64,000 bases of DNA from Blastococcus colisei (GTDB lineage: Bacteria; Actinomycetota; Actinomycetes; Mycobacteriales; Geodermatophilaceae). Positions 1 through 8,737 of this stretch are shown in pieces (position 1 is the stretch's first letter; the number at the start of each line of letters is the position of its first letter). The notes under the pieces are model-generated. The model did not search any database and was not told where the DNA came from. It saw nothing but the letters and a program-made list of their open reading frames with translations. The stretch spans positions 496,001 to 560,000 of the forward strand of contig NZ_VFQE01000001.1 of NCBI RefSeq assembly GCF_006717095.1. The letters run 5' to 3'. The position numbers and the translations under genes are program-made.

Positions 1-225
1 AGCAACTGGGCGGCATGCAACCGGGGACGGTCCCGCCCGGCCATCGACACCTCCGCCCTTGCCGCCACATGCGGACGGCACGGTTCCGAGCATGGCCCTG
101 ACGCGGACCGCGAGCCAGGGGGTCGAGCGCCGTGGAGCCGATCGGGAGCGCCGCTTGCGGTGCGTGGATGGCCGGCCCACGCAGCGTGAGCCCAGGCCAC
201 CTCGGCCTGGGTCGCGCAGGCCGCG

Positions 226-1695
226 TCAGGCGGTCGCCGGCTGGAGCACCTCGTAGTCGTCGAGCCGGAACGTCCGCATGGCTTCCTGGTACTCCCCGAC
301 GCTGCCGGACCAGTTGTTCGTGATGTGCCCGTCGGCGGTCTTGTACCAGCTGGTGCAGCCGCCGGCGAAGGCCGTGCCGCGCAGCGTCTCCTGGAGGCGG
401 TCGTTGAACCGGTGCATCGCCTCCCGTCGAACGTCCAGGGCGACGGCCGACGTCTCGGCACGGGTGCGCAGTGCCTGGAGGACGTAGTCGTACTGGCACT
501 CCAGCATCAGGATGATCGAGTTGTGGCCCAGGTTGGTGTTGGGGCCGTACAGCAGGAAGAGGTTGGGGAAGCCGCTGACCGTGGTGCCGAGGTAGGCACG
601 CGCCCCGTCGTGCCAGACATCGCGCAGGGACCGCCCGTCCCGGCCGGTGATCTCCAGGTCGCCGAGGAACGACAGGGTCTCGAACCCGGTGGCGTAGATG
701 ACCACGTCGAGCTCGTGGACGGCGCCGTCCCGGGTGCGGAGACCTTCGGGGACCACCTCGGCGATGCGCTCGGTGACCAGTTCCACGTTGTCGCGCATCA
801 GCGCGGGGTAGTAGTCGTCGGCGACGAGAACCCGCTTGCAGCCGAGGGGATAGTCGGGCCACAGCTTCTCGCGGAGTTCGGCGTCGGGCACCTGGGTCTC
901 CAGCAGCTCCCTCGCGATGCGGTAGAACTCGTCGAGCACCGGGTTGGCGTCGAGCTTCATGGCGCCGACCCAGCTCTCGTGCTCGGCGAAGAAGGCCTCC
1001 CGGCTCTCCAGCAGCCGGGCCGCGCCGCGGTACAGCTGCCGCTCGTCCTGGTCGTAGGCACGGTCCATCCGGGGTACGTGGTAGTTCGCCGAGCGCTGGA
1101 ACACCGTCAGGGAGGCCACGTCCCCGGCGATCTGCGGCACGATCTGGACCGCGCTGGCCCCGTTGCCGACGACTGCCACCCGCTTGCCCGCGAGATCGAC
1201 GTCGTGGCGCCACTGGGCCGAGTGGAACGAGGCGCCCCGGAAGCTCTCCCGCCCCTCGATGCCCTTGAACGACGGCCGGTTGAGCTGGCCCCAGGCGCCG
1301 ACGAACACCTCGGCGACGATCTGCTCTCCGGCGGTCGTGCCGATCAGCCACCGGCCACGCTCGTGATCCCACTCGGCGCGGTTCACCTCGGCGTTCAGCC
1401 GGATGTGCGGGGCGAGGTCGTACCGCTCGACGAAGGACTCGACGTTCTGCCGGATCTCCGGCTGCTGCGCGTAGAGGCGGGTCCAGTCGGGCTGCTGATC
1501 GTCGAAGGAGTACCAGTACAGGTGGGACTGCACGTCGCAGGCGGCGCCGGGATAGGTGTTCTCGCGCCACGTCCCCCCGACCGCGTCGGCTTTCTCCAGG
1601 ACGACGAAGGAGGACTTCCCCTCCTTCTTGAGCTTCGCCGCCATGCCGAGCCCGCCGATGCCGGCGCCCAGGATCGCGATCGTGTACTCGGTCAT
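226..1695 (-). CDS. Flavin-containing monooxygenase, Baeyer-Villiger type
   Basis: The 489-residue protein starts MTEYTIAILGAGIGGLG, a GxGxxG FAD-binding Rossmann motif at the extreme N-terminus. A second nucleotide motif (VVGNGASA) follows FRGASFHSAQW, which fits the Baeyer-Villiger fingerprint FxGxxxHxxxW. The family uses FAD, NADPH and oxygen to turn ketones into esters or lactones, or to oxygenate soft nucleophiles. The open frame runs upstream to 2505, but that part is antisense to the TetR gene; the ATG at 1695 gives the family N-terminus. It is divergent from the TetR regulator and near a hydrolase and a lactonase, so making an ester or lactone substrate is a fair inference. Substrate unknown. 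Confidence 0.9.
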   Translation of the reverse strand: MTEYTIAILGAGIGGLGMAAKLKKEGKSSFVVLEKADAVGGTWRENTYPGAACDVQSHLYWYSFDDQQPDWTRLYAQQPEIRQNVESFVERYDLAPHIRLNAEVNRAEWDHERGRWLIGTTAGEQIVAEVFVGAWGQLNRPSFKGIEGRESFRGASFHSAQWRHDVDLAGKRVAVVGNGASAVQIVPQIAGDVASLTVFQRSANYHVPRMDRAYDQDERQLYRGAARLLESREAFFAEHESWVGAMKLDANPVLDEFYRIARELLETQVPDAELREKLWPDYPLGCKRVLVADDYYPALMRDNVELVTERIAEVVPEGLRTRDGAVHELDVVIYATGFETLSFLGDLEITGRDGRSLRDVWHDGARAYLGTTVSGFPNLFLLYGPNTNLGHNSIILMLECQYDYVLQALRTRAETSAVALDVRREAMHRFNDRLQETLRGTAFAGGCTSWYKTADGHITNNWSGSVGEYQEAMRTFRLDDYEVLQPATA

Positions 1696-1779
1696 GACAC
1701 TGCTCCTGGGATGATGCGTGGACGGGATGTCGGGCGCCGGCCGGGTGTGATCTGGGTCATGAAGCTGCCAGCTCGGCGG

Positions 1780-1804
1780 TGAAACAGTCAAGGGATGTGT
1801 TTCA
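1780..1804. promoter_or_regulatory. Inverted repeat over the TetR gene's ribosome binding site
   Basis: TGAAACA (1780-1786) and TGTTTCA (1798-1804) form a perfect 7-bp inverted repeat with an 11-base spacer. It covers the AAGGGA ribosome binding site and abuts the ATG of the TetR gene, in the divergent region with the monooxygenase. This is where an autoregulatory TetR operator would lie. The repeat is seen; the binding is inferred. Confidence 0.5.
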
Positions 1805-2460
1805 TGGGCCCACCGGATCCCCCTCCGGACGGCGCGACGCCGGAGGCGGCCGCCGACGGGCCGGCCGATCCGCGGCCCCGGAGCGACGCCGGCGCCGACG
1901 ACTGGCCCGAGCTGGCGCGGCGGGCGCAGGAGCTGGCCGCCCGGTGGGTGCACGACGGCCGGCGCCTGGACATGCGGGGCCTGTCCGCGGAGCTCGGCGT
2001 CTCCCGGGTCACCCTGTTCCGGCACGTCGGCGGGCGGGAGGTGCTGCTCGGGAGGGCTCTGTGGCTGCTGACCGAGCGGACGTTCGCCGCGGCGGAACGT
2101 CAGTGGGAGCTCGGCCCGGAGGGTCTGCGGTCCACGGGGGTCATGCGCCTGTTCAACCAGCGGATCGCTGCGGCGCCCGGCCTGCGCCGGCTCCTGGACG
2201 ACGAGCCCGCACTCGCGATCCGGGTGCTCACCGACCCACGAGGCGCCATCCAGCCTGGCGTCGTCGCGGCTGTCGAGGCGCTGTTGCGGCGCGATGTCCA
2301 GGAGGCCGGTCTCGAGCTGATCCTCGAGCCCGGGGCGCTGGCCTTCGCTCTCGTGCGGATCGGCGAGTCGTTCCTGTACGCCGACGTGCTCGCCAATCGG
2401 ACACCCGACGTCGACATGGCCGACCGGCTGCAACGAGCCCTCATCGAGGGCAGGGCCTGA
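1804..2460 (+). CDS. TetR-family regulator, QsdR-like
   Basis: The protein has 218 residues from the ATG at 1804. The N-terminal helix-turn-helix reads MRGLSAELGVSRVTLFRHVG, then GREVLLGRALWLLTERTF, a pattern I associate with QsdR-type TetR proteins; QsdR controls the lactonase and acyl-CoA ligase of the Rhodococcus gamma-lactone pathway. An ATG at 1795 would give three more residues but sits directly on the AAGGGA ribosome binding site, whereas 1804 lies about eight bases downstream of it. The gene diverges from the monooxygenase and converges on an alpha/beta hydrolase. A role as local repressor sensing a lactone or acyl ligand is inferred. Confidence 0.8.
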   Translation: MGPPDPPPDGATPEAAADGPADPRPRSDAGADDWPELARRAQELAARWVHDGRRLDMRGLSAELGVSRVTLFRHVGGREVLLGRALWLLTERTFAAAERQWELGPEGLRSTGVMRLFNQRIAAAPGLRRLLDDEPALAIRVLTDPRGAIQPGVVAAVEALLRRDVQEAGLELILEPGALAFALVRIGESFLYADVLANRTPDVDMADRLQRALIEGRA

Positions 2461-2474
2461 CGCGCGTGCGGGCG

Positions 2475-2513
2475 CGGTCGGGGTGGCCCGCCACGGGCGG
2501 ACCACCCCGACCG
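2475..2513. terminator. Bidirectional hairpin terminator
   Basis: A perfect 12-bp stem (CGGTCGGGGTGG at 2475-2486, its complement at 2502-2513) lies between the convergent TetR and hydrolase genes. There is no T tract, as is common in high-GC actinobacteria. Confidence 0.65.
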
Positions 2514-2520
2514 CTCGCGC

Positions 2521-3354
2521 TCAGGACATCGCGTGCTTGCCGAGGAACTGCAGCGACATGGGCAGGAACTCCTCGGCCCGCTCCACGCCGAGTGCGTGGC
2601 TGGAACCCGGGCCGGTGAAGAGCTCGAACCGGGCGCCGGGAATGCGCTCGGCGACCGCGCGGCCCTGCCACGGCGGTGTGAGCAGGTCCTGCTCGCCGGC
2701 GACGACCAGGGTGGGGACGGTGATGTCCGTCAGCCGGTCGAGCGTGTCGTGCAGCAGATCGGCGTCCCACTGCTCGGCGGTCGCGGCGATCTGCGCCGGC
2801 GTGCTCGGGAACAGCGGCAGCAGTTGCTCGACCAGGGCGCCGAACTCGGGGCTGTTCAGCAGCTCGGGTGAGAACGCGATACCGAGCGCGCCCAGCGCCG
2901 CCTCCATGTCACCGGTCCGCCACGGATGCGCGAGGCCGGTGATGACCGCGCGCTGGAAGCCGTCGGTCCGGCCCCACGTGCACAGCAGGACGAGCGAGGC
3001 CACCCGCTCGGGCGCGAGCAGGGCCAGCTCCTGGGCGGTGGCGCTGCCCAGGGAGTACCCGAGCACGTGGGCCCGCTCCACGCCGAGCGCGTCCAGCAGG
3101 CCACGCGCATCGGCAGCCAGCGTCGGCACCGTCATCTCGGCCGTTCCGCGCTCGGAAGCCCCGAGTCCCCGCAGGTCGTAGGTGATGACGCGATAGCTGC
3201 CCGCCCACACCTGTGCGGCCTCGGCCCAGAAGCCGAGGGACTGGCTGGTGCCGTTGATGATGAGCAGCGGTTCACCTTCCCCGTACTCCTGGACGGCGAC
3301 CGAGATGTCGCCGACCTCGACGGTGCGCGCTGCGTGGACGGTGGGTGCGGTCAA
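2521..3354 (-). CDS. Alpha/beta hydrolase
   Basis: The 277-residue protein is an alpha/beta-hydrolase fold enzyme. The nucleophile elbow GYSLGS puts Ser near residue 100; DLRGLGASERG precedes it, VVAGEQDLLTP carries the likely acid residue and GSSHALGVE the histidine. The best start is a TTG at 3354 behind GGGAGA; no ATG or GTG fits better, and the longer open frame is shadow. Hydrolysis of an ester or lactone is expected from the fold, and the neighbouring monooxygenase and lactonase genes fit that. The substrate cannot be read from the sequence. Confidence 0.82.
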   Translation of the reverse strand: MTAPTVHAARTVEVGDISVAVQEYGEGEPLLIINGTSQSLGFWAEAAQVWAGSYRVITYDLRGLGASERGTAEMTVPTLAADARGLLDALGVERAHVLGYSLGSATAQELALLAPERVASLVLLCTWGRTDGFQRAVITGLAHPWRTGDMEAALGALGIAFSPELLNSPEFGALVEQLLPLFPSTPAQIAATAEQWDADLLHDTLDRLTDITVPTLVVAGEQDLLTPPWQGRAVAERIPGARFELFTGPGSSHALGVERAEEFLPMSLQFLGKHAMS

Positions 3355-3481
3355 CGGGTCTCCCGGATCTCGTTCCGCCGCTCCGATGCGGCGAAGTGCC
3401 CGGGACTCCACCACACCGGGCCCCCGGGCGGCCAGCCCCCCGGGGCGAGACGGCGGGATGCGCAGCGGCCGGACCCGGGGG

Positions 3482-4762
3482 TCAGGTCGGCGGTTCGGCG
3501 GGCAGGTTCGCGGTGGAGCGCTCGACGTGGAGTGCGACCAGACCTGCCTGGAGCGTCCCGACCCCTCGGCTGGTCGACAGGTCGAGACCGGTGAGGGTGG
3601 CGATCCGGTCCAGCCGCTTGTCCAGGGTGTTGGGGTGGACGTGCAGCGCTTCGGCGGCCTCCCTGCGATTGCGCTCGTGCGCGAGCCAGCAGCGGGCCGT
3701 CTCGAGCAGGTCGGGGTGGGCCGACAGGGGGGCCAGCAGCTCGGCGAGCCGCTCGCGCGCGGGGCCGGGGCGCGACAGCTGGTACTCCAGGACCAGGTCG
3801 TCGACGGAGTAGACCCCGGGGCGCCGGCCGAGCACGCGGACGAGCTCCAGGAGGTCGCCCGCCTGCGCGGCCGCATGCGGCACCCGGTCCACCGTCGGCG
3901 CCGGTACCCAGACTGCGGTCGGTCGGGCGCCGGCCGCCCGGGCCAGGAGGTCCACCGCGCGGGCCGTCTCCGCCGGCCCCGGCAGCGACGTCCCCGTGCC
4001 CGGCAGCAGCACCAGGCCCCCGGCCGGGGACAGCGACGCCAGCGCGGCCGATCGTCCCGGCAGCCGGTCGACCGCTGCCTGCACGCGCCGCACCTTCCGC
4101 CGTCCGGCGACGTCGACGTCGACGGCCTCGTCCTGCTCGTCGTCGGTGGGCCCCAACTGCAGGGCCACCACCAGGTAGCCATCGGCCAGCACGACGCCCA
4201 GTCGCTGTGCGAGCACGTGCGGGGCCGTGCCTTCGAGGACGCCCTGCACCAGGTCGCGCCAGGCAGAGCCCTCGTGGTGCTCGATGGAGCGGCGTTCGGC
4301 GTCGTAGGCCTCGGTGACCGCCTGGAGCATGGCCTGCAGGTAGCGCTGGAGGTACGGGGTGAAGGCGGCCACCTGCGCCTCACGGCCGGGCGGCACCTGT
4401 TCGACGAGCATCTGCCACGTCACCTGGTTGCCGATGACGTAGGCCATCAGGACCGCGTCCAGGGGGACGCCTTCCTCCGCTCGCCGGGCTGCGCCCGCGC
4501 GAGCGGCGGTGAGCTCCCCCGAGGCGGGGAGCCGATCCTCGCGGCAGCAGCGGATGAACGCGGCCATGTTGTCCCGGCACACCTGGGCGATCTCGCCGCG
4601 GAGCTGCTCGTCGGGGAGCCGGCGGTAGAACGGGATCCCCTCCACGAAGCCCGCGACCATGCGCCGGACGGATTCGCCGAGCCGCCGGGAGACGGCCTCC
4701 ACCAACTCCGGTGGAGGCGGCACGGGGGACTGGTCCAGCAGGGCGGGGACGGGGCTGCTCAC
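3482..4762 (-). CDS. PucR/CdaR-family transcriptional regulator
   Basis: The 426-residue protein begins at GTG 4762 behind GAGGAG. The N-terminal half is a helical sensory region and the C-terminus carries the PucR helix-turn-helix: NRREAAEALHVHPNTLDKRL followed by RIATLTGLDL. The middle (VVLADGYLVVALQLG and after) resembles the GGDEF-like linker of CdaR proteins. It is divergent from the transporter-lactonase operon starting at 4919, with two palindromes between, so it is the likely regulator of that operon. PucR proteins are commonly activators responding to a pathway metabolite; the ligand here is unknown. Confidence 0.85.
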   Translation of the reverse strand: MSSPVPALLDQSPVPPPPELVEAVSRRLGESVRRMVAGFVEGIPFYRRLPDEQLRGEIAQVCRDNMAAFIRCCREDRLPASGELTAARAGAARRAEEGVPLDAVLMAYVIGNQVTWQMLVEQVPPGREAQVAAFTPYLQRYLQAMLQAVTEAYDAERRSIEHHEGSAWRDLVQGVLEGTAPHVLAQRLGVVLADGYLVVALQLGPTDDEQDEAVDVDVAGRRKVRRVQAAVDRLPGRSAALASLSPAGGLVLLPGTGTSLPGPAETARAVDLLARAAGARPTAVWVPAPTVDRVPHAAAQAGDLLELVRVLGRRPGVYSVDDLVLEYQLSRPGPARERLAELLAPLSAHPDLLETARCWLAHERNRREAAEALHVHPNTLDKRLDRIATLTGLDLSTSRGVGTLQAGLVALHVERSTANLPAEPPT

Positions 4763-4799
4763 GGGCTCCTCGACGGTCGTTCTGAGGACGGACGGGCGG

Positions 4800-4863
4800 T
4801 GTGACCCGTCACACACAACGGGCTGCAACTGTAGGACCGCAACCACTGCCCCCCGTACGGGGG
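4800..4863. promoter_or_regulatory. Divergent control region with two palindromes
   Basis: Between the PucR gene and the transporter operon lie TGTGAC-CC-GTCACA (4800-4813) and CCCCCGTACGGGGG (4850-4863). Both have perfect half-sites in a 156-bp divergent promoter region, so they are candidate operators for PucR or the QsdR-like repressor. Which protein binds which site is not visible. Confidence 0.5.
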
Positions 4864-4918
4864 CCCTCGACACACTTCCTGCACTCGCGGCCGGTCGTGT
4901 CGCGTCGAGGAGGAACAC

Positions 4919-6115
4919 GTGTCCCGACCCCCCCGGTCCCGTCTCGCCGTCCTGTCCGCCGTGGCATGCCTGTCGCTCGTCGCCGCCTGCGGCGGGTCCG
5001 ACGCCGAGACCGCGAGCGCCGGTTCCGAGGCCGACAGCGAGCTCGTCGCGCAGGCGAAGGCCGCCGTCGAGCAGAACCGGCAGGGCACCGACCGTGCGCT
5101 GCCGGAGAGCGGGCCGGCACCCTTGTCCGACCAGAACATCTGGGTCATCTCCTGCACCGAGGCGGGCGAGGGTTGCTCGGCTCCTGCGGCCGGCGCCAAG
5201 GACGCCGGGGAGCAGCTCGGCTGGGACGTCACCGTCTTCGACGGCAAGGGCACCCCGGACGTCTTCGCCCAGGGCATCCGCACGGCCATCGCGGACCAGG
5301 CCGACGGCATCATCCTCGACGTCGTCGACTGCGTCGCCGCGAAGGCTCCCTTGGAGGAGGCCAAGGCCGCCGGGGTCAAGATCTTCGCGTTCTACTCGCT
5401 GGACTGCGACGACCCCCTGCTCGGCGGTGGTGAGCCGCTGTTCGACGCGGAGATCCTCTACGAGGAGGGCATGACCTACGCCGAGCAGGTGGAAGACGTG
5501 TACTCCAAGAGCGTCGCCGACTACGTCATCGCCGAGACCGAGGGCAACGCGAAGATCATCCAGTTCATCGAGGACGACATCCTCGTCGGGCAGCACCTCT
5601 ACAAGGGCTTCGAGAAGCACATCGAGCCCTGCGGCGGCTGCGAGATCGTCAAGCAGATCCCCTTCACGCTGACCGACCTCGTCACCGGTCAGCTGCAGGG
5701 GAAGGCCGCCGCCGCGCTCACCCAGCACCCGGACGCCAACGTCATGTACGTCCCCTACGACGCGGCACTGACGCTCGGCATCGCCCAGGCCGTCACGGCC
5801 TCCGGTCGGGACGCCGACATGCTCGTCACCGGCGGCGAGGGTCTCTCGCCCAACCTCGGGTTCGTCCGCGAGGGCAAGGGGCAGGACATGATCGCCGGCG
5901 CTCCCGCCCGATGGGTGGGCTGGGCCGCCATCGACGGCATGAACAGGCTGCTGCAGGGCGAGGAGCAGGTCGACGCCGGCATCGGCATGCAGACGCTCGA
6001 CTCCGAGTCGACGCTGCCGACGGAGACCTCCTTCTACGACGGCAACGTCGACGCCGACGGCAAGCCCACGCAGGACTACGAGGCCAACTACCGCACGATC
6101 TGGGGCCTGTCCTGA
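4919..6115 (+). CDS. ABC transporter substrate-binding lipoprotein
   Basis: The 398-residue protein starts at GTG 4919 behind GAGGAG. A signal peptide ends in the lipobox LSLVAAC, so it is a lipid-anchored extracellular binding protein. The body fits the type I periplasmic-binding fold of sugar or autoinducer importers (ADGIILDVVDCVAAK, then AKIIQFIEDDILVGQ, then VMYVPYDAALTLGIAQAV). It heads a five-gene operon with the ATPase, permease, lactonase and acyl-CoA ligase. The ligand is probably what the last two enzymes consume, a lactone or related polar molecule, rather than a sugar; that is inferred from context. Confidence 0.88.
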   Translation: MSRPPRSRLAVLSAVACLSLVAACGGSDAETASAGSEADSELVAQAKAAVEQNRQGTDRALPESGPAPLSDQNIWVISCTEAGEGCSAPAAGAKDAGEQLGWDVTVFDGKGTPDVFAQGIRTAIADQADGIILDVVDCVAAKAPLEEAKAAGVKIFAFYSLDCDDPLLGGGEPLFDAEILYEEGMTYAEQVEDVYSKSVADYVIAETEGNAKIIQFIEDDILVGQHLYKGFEKHIEPCGGCEIVKQIPFTLTDLVTGQLQGKAAAALTQHPDANVMYVPYDAALTLGIAQAVTASGRDADMLVTGGEGLSPNLGFVREGKGQDMIAGAPARWVGWAAIDGMNRLLQGEEQVDAGIGMQTLDSESTLPTETSFYDGNVDADGKPTQDYEANYRTIWGLS

Positions 6116-7659
6116 GCGACGCGACCGGAGGCGCGCAGGACGTCGTCCTGCGCGCCTCCGGGCTGAGCAAGACCTTCGGTCCGACCACCGTCCTCCGGCA
6201 GGCGGGGCTCACCGTCGGGCGGGGCGAGGTGCACGCGCTCCTCGGTGGCAACGGATCGGGCAAGTCGACGCTGGTGAAGCTGCTCGCCGGCGTCCACCGG
6301 GCCGATCCCGGGGGCTCGATCTCGATCGGGGACGTCGAGACGCCCGCTGATTCGTGGTCGGCGGAGGTGGCCAAGAAGCAGGGGCTGCACTTCGTGCACC
6401 AGGACCCGGCCGTCTTCCCGGCCCTCACCGTCGCGGAGAACATCGCCATCGGCCGCGGGTTCGTCACCGGGCGGACCGGTCGCATCGACTGGGGCGCGAC
6501 CCGGCGCCGCACCGCCGAGGTGCTCGACCGTTTCGCCATCCCGGCGACGCCGGACATGCCCGTCGCCGCCCTCCGCCCGGCCGACCGGGTGATGATCGCC
6601 ATCGCGCGGGCCCTGCAGGACCAGGAGGGCGCCCGGGACGGCGTCCTCGTGCTCGACGAGCCCACGGCGTCCCTCCCGGTCACCGAGGTCGAGGTGCTCC
6701 TGTCGGCGCTGCGCCGGTACGCCGAGGCGGGCCAGACGATCGTCTACGTCAGTCACCGGCTGGGCGAGGTGCTCGACTTCGCGGACGAGGTGACCGTGCT
6801 GCGCGACGGGAACGTCGTCGGCTCCCGGCCGGTGCCGGGCATGACCGAGGACGGTCTGATCGAACTGATCGTGGGGCGCCCGCTGGACCGGGTCTTCCCC
6901 GAGCCCCGCACGACCCGGCGCCAGGACGTGGTCCTGTCGGTGCGCGGCCTGGCGACCGGTCCGCTGCGGGGTGTGGACCTGGACCTGCACCGCGGGGAGG
7001 TCCTGGGCGTGGCCGGGCTCCTCGGCTCGGGGCGCACGGAACTGCTGCGGTCGCTCTTCGGCGACCTGCCGGTGACGGCCGGCGAGGTGCTCCTGGAGGG
7101 GAAGCCCCTGCGGCCCCGGGGGCCGCGCCAGGCGATGAAGGCCGGGCTGGCGATGGTGCCGGAGGACCGCGGCTCGGAGGGGCTGTTCCCCGGCATGTCG
7201 GTCCGGGAGAACCTCTCGGCCGCCGTCGTCCCGACGTACTGGCGCAGAGGGCGGCTCCGGCACCGCAGCGAGCGGGACGACGCTCAGCGGCTCGTGCAGC
7301 AGTACGCGGTCAAGCCCGCCACCGACCTCCCACCCGCGGGCACGCTGTCCGGCGGCAATCAGCAGAAGGTCGTCCTCGGGCGCTGGCTGCGGCGGGAGCC
7401 GACGATCCTGCTCCTCGACGAGCCGACCCAGGGCGTCGACGTGAACGCCCGCGCCGACATCTACGCCCACGTCCGTGCCGCGGTCGACCGCGGGACCGCG
7501 GTCCTGCTGGTGACCTCGGACTTCGAGGAGATGTCCCACGTCGCCGACCGGGTGGTCGTGCTGCGCGACGGCGTGGTGGCCGCCGAGCTCCACGCGCCGG
7601 ACATCACCGAGCAGCGGCTGACCGAGCTCTCCTACCTGACCGCGGAGGTCCCCGCATGA
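6112..7659 (+). CDS. Sugar-type ABC transporter ATPase with two nucleotide-binding domains
   Basis: About 515 residues with two ABC domains, as in RbsA-type importers. Domain 1 has Walker A GGNGSGKST and Walker B VLVLDEPTAS, but its signature is AALRPADRVMIAIARAL instead of an LSGGQ-like sequence. Domain 2 has a degenerate P-loop (GLLGSGRTE), a normal signature (LSGGNQQKVVLGRWL) and LLLDEPTQGVDV. No ATG or GTG lies between the end of the previous gene and the first motif. The best start is a CTG at 6112 overlapping the upstream stop as CTGA, so the exact start is uncertain. The 3' end overlaps the permease by four bases. Confidence 0.88.
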   Translation: MSDATGGAQDVVLRASGLSKTFGPTTVLRQAGLTVGRGEVHALLGGNGSGKSTLVKLLAGVHRADPGGSISIGDVETPADSWSAEVAKKQGLHFVHQDPAVFPALTVAENIAIGRGFVTGRTGRIDWGATRRRTAEVLDRFAIPATPDMPVAALRPADRVMIAIARALQDQEGARDGVLVLDEPTASLPVTEVEVLLSALRRYAEAGQTIVYVSHRLGEVLDFADEVTVLRDGNVVGSRPVPGMTEDGLIELIVGRPLDRVFPEPRTTRRQDVVLSVRGLATGPLRGVDLDLHRGEVLGVAGLLGSGRTELLRSLFGDLPVTAGEVLLEGKPLRPRGPRQAMKAGLAMVPEDRGSEGLFPGMSVRENLSAAVVPTYWRRGRLRHRSERDDAQRLVQQYAVKPATDLPPAGTLSGGNQQKVVLGRWLRREPTILLLDEPTQGVDVNARADIYAHVRAAVDRGTAVLLVTSDFEEMSHVADRVVVLRDGVVAAELHAPDITEQRLTELSYLTAEVPA

Positions 7660-8717
7660 CGACCACTCCCGCTCGGACGACGCCGGACCAGGGGGCGCCC
7701 GACCCGGCCGGACCGGTCCGGTCCGAGACCGCCGTCGACGGGCCGCCGGCGCCGCGGACGGCCCGGTTCATGCCGTTCCTCGAGCGCTACGCCCTGCTGC
7801 TCCTCCTCGTGCTGCTGTGCGTGTTCTTCAGCGCCTACGGACCGACCAGCGAAACCTTCCCGAGTCCGGCCAACCTGCGCAACATCCTCGGCAACGAGGC
7901 GGTCATCGCGGTCACGGCGCTCGCGTCGATCATCCCGCTCACCTGCGGGCAGTTCGACCTGTCGGTGGGCTCGGTGGTCGGGCTCTCCTCCATCATCACG
8001 GCGAGCATGGCCGCCGAGCACGACCTGCCGGTCGCGGTGGCGATCCTGCTCGGCGTCCTCTCCGGCTGCGTGGTGGGGCTGGTCAACGGCGTGCTCGTGG
8101 CCAAGATCGGCGTCAACGCGCTGATCGCCACCCTGGGCACGTCCACCCTGGTGGCCGGCCTCATCTCCCTCTACACGGCCAACCAGGTCATCAGCATCGG
8201 CATCCCCGAGAGCATCACGGCGCTCGGCTCGGGGACCTGGCTCGGGCTGCCGCGCACCGTCTTCTCGCTGGCCGTCGTCGCGCTCGCGGTCTACTACCTG
8301 CTCACCCACACGCCCTACGGCCGGTACCTGGCGTCGGTCGGGGTCAGCCCCGGCTCGGCCCGCCTCGTGGGTCTGCGGGTCGACCGGTACGTGCTCTCCA
8401 GCTTCGTCCTGTCCGGCGCGCTCGCCGGGGTGGCCGGCGTCCTGCTGCTGGCGCGCGCCGGTACGGCCAACCCCCAGGTGGGCCCGGGGTTCACCCTCGC
8501 CGCCCTGTCCGCGGCGTTCCTGGGCGCCACCGCCATCAAGCCGGGCCGGTTCAACGTGCTGGGCACGCTGCTGGGTGTCCTCTTCGTCGCCGTCAGCGTC
8601 AACGGGCTGGTGCTCGCCGGGGCCGCCGACTGGGTCCAGCCCACGTTCAACGGCGCGGCGCTGCTCGTCGCCGTCGCCCTGTCCACCGCCATCGCCCGGC
8701 GCCGCGCCGGCACATGA
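7656..8717 (+). CDS. ABC transporter permease, RbsC type
   Basis: The 353-residue permease starts at an ATGA overlap with the ATPase stop. After a polar 40-residue N-terminus it has hydrophobic segments spanning about 45-345. The motifs GQFDLSVGSVVGLSS and GVNALIATLGTSTLVAGL, and the C-terminal TFNGAALLVAVALSTA, are typical of the ribose/autoinducer permease family. It works with the preceding ATPase and lipoprotein. It ends at 8717, just before the lactonase gene, so expression is probably translationally coupled. Confidence 0.9.
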   Translation: MTTTPARTTPDQGAPDPAGPVRSETAVDGPPAPRTARFMPFLERYALLLLLVLLCVFFSAYGPTSETFPSPANLRNILGNEAVIAVTALASIIPLTCGQFDLSVGSVVGLSSIITASMAAEHDLPVAVAILLGVLSGCVVGLVNGVLVAKIGVNALIATLGTSTLVAGLISLYTANQVISIGIPESITALGSGTWLGLPRTVFSLAVVALAVYYLLTHTPYGRYLASVGVSPGSARLVGLRVDRYVLSSFVLSGALAGVAGVLLLARAGTANPQVGPGFTLAALSAAFLGATAIKPGRFNVLGTLLGVLFVAVSVNGLVLAGAADWVQPTFNGAALLVAVALSTAIARRRAGT

Positions 8718-8737
8718 CCATCCAGGAGGAGAACGCC

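Noticed and set aside
325-1782. Long plus-strand open frame of 485 codons opposite the monooxygenase
   Set aside because: It is antisense to a clear flavoprotein gene, is rich in valine, glycine and proline as GC shadows are, and has no motif.
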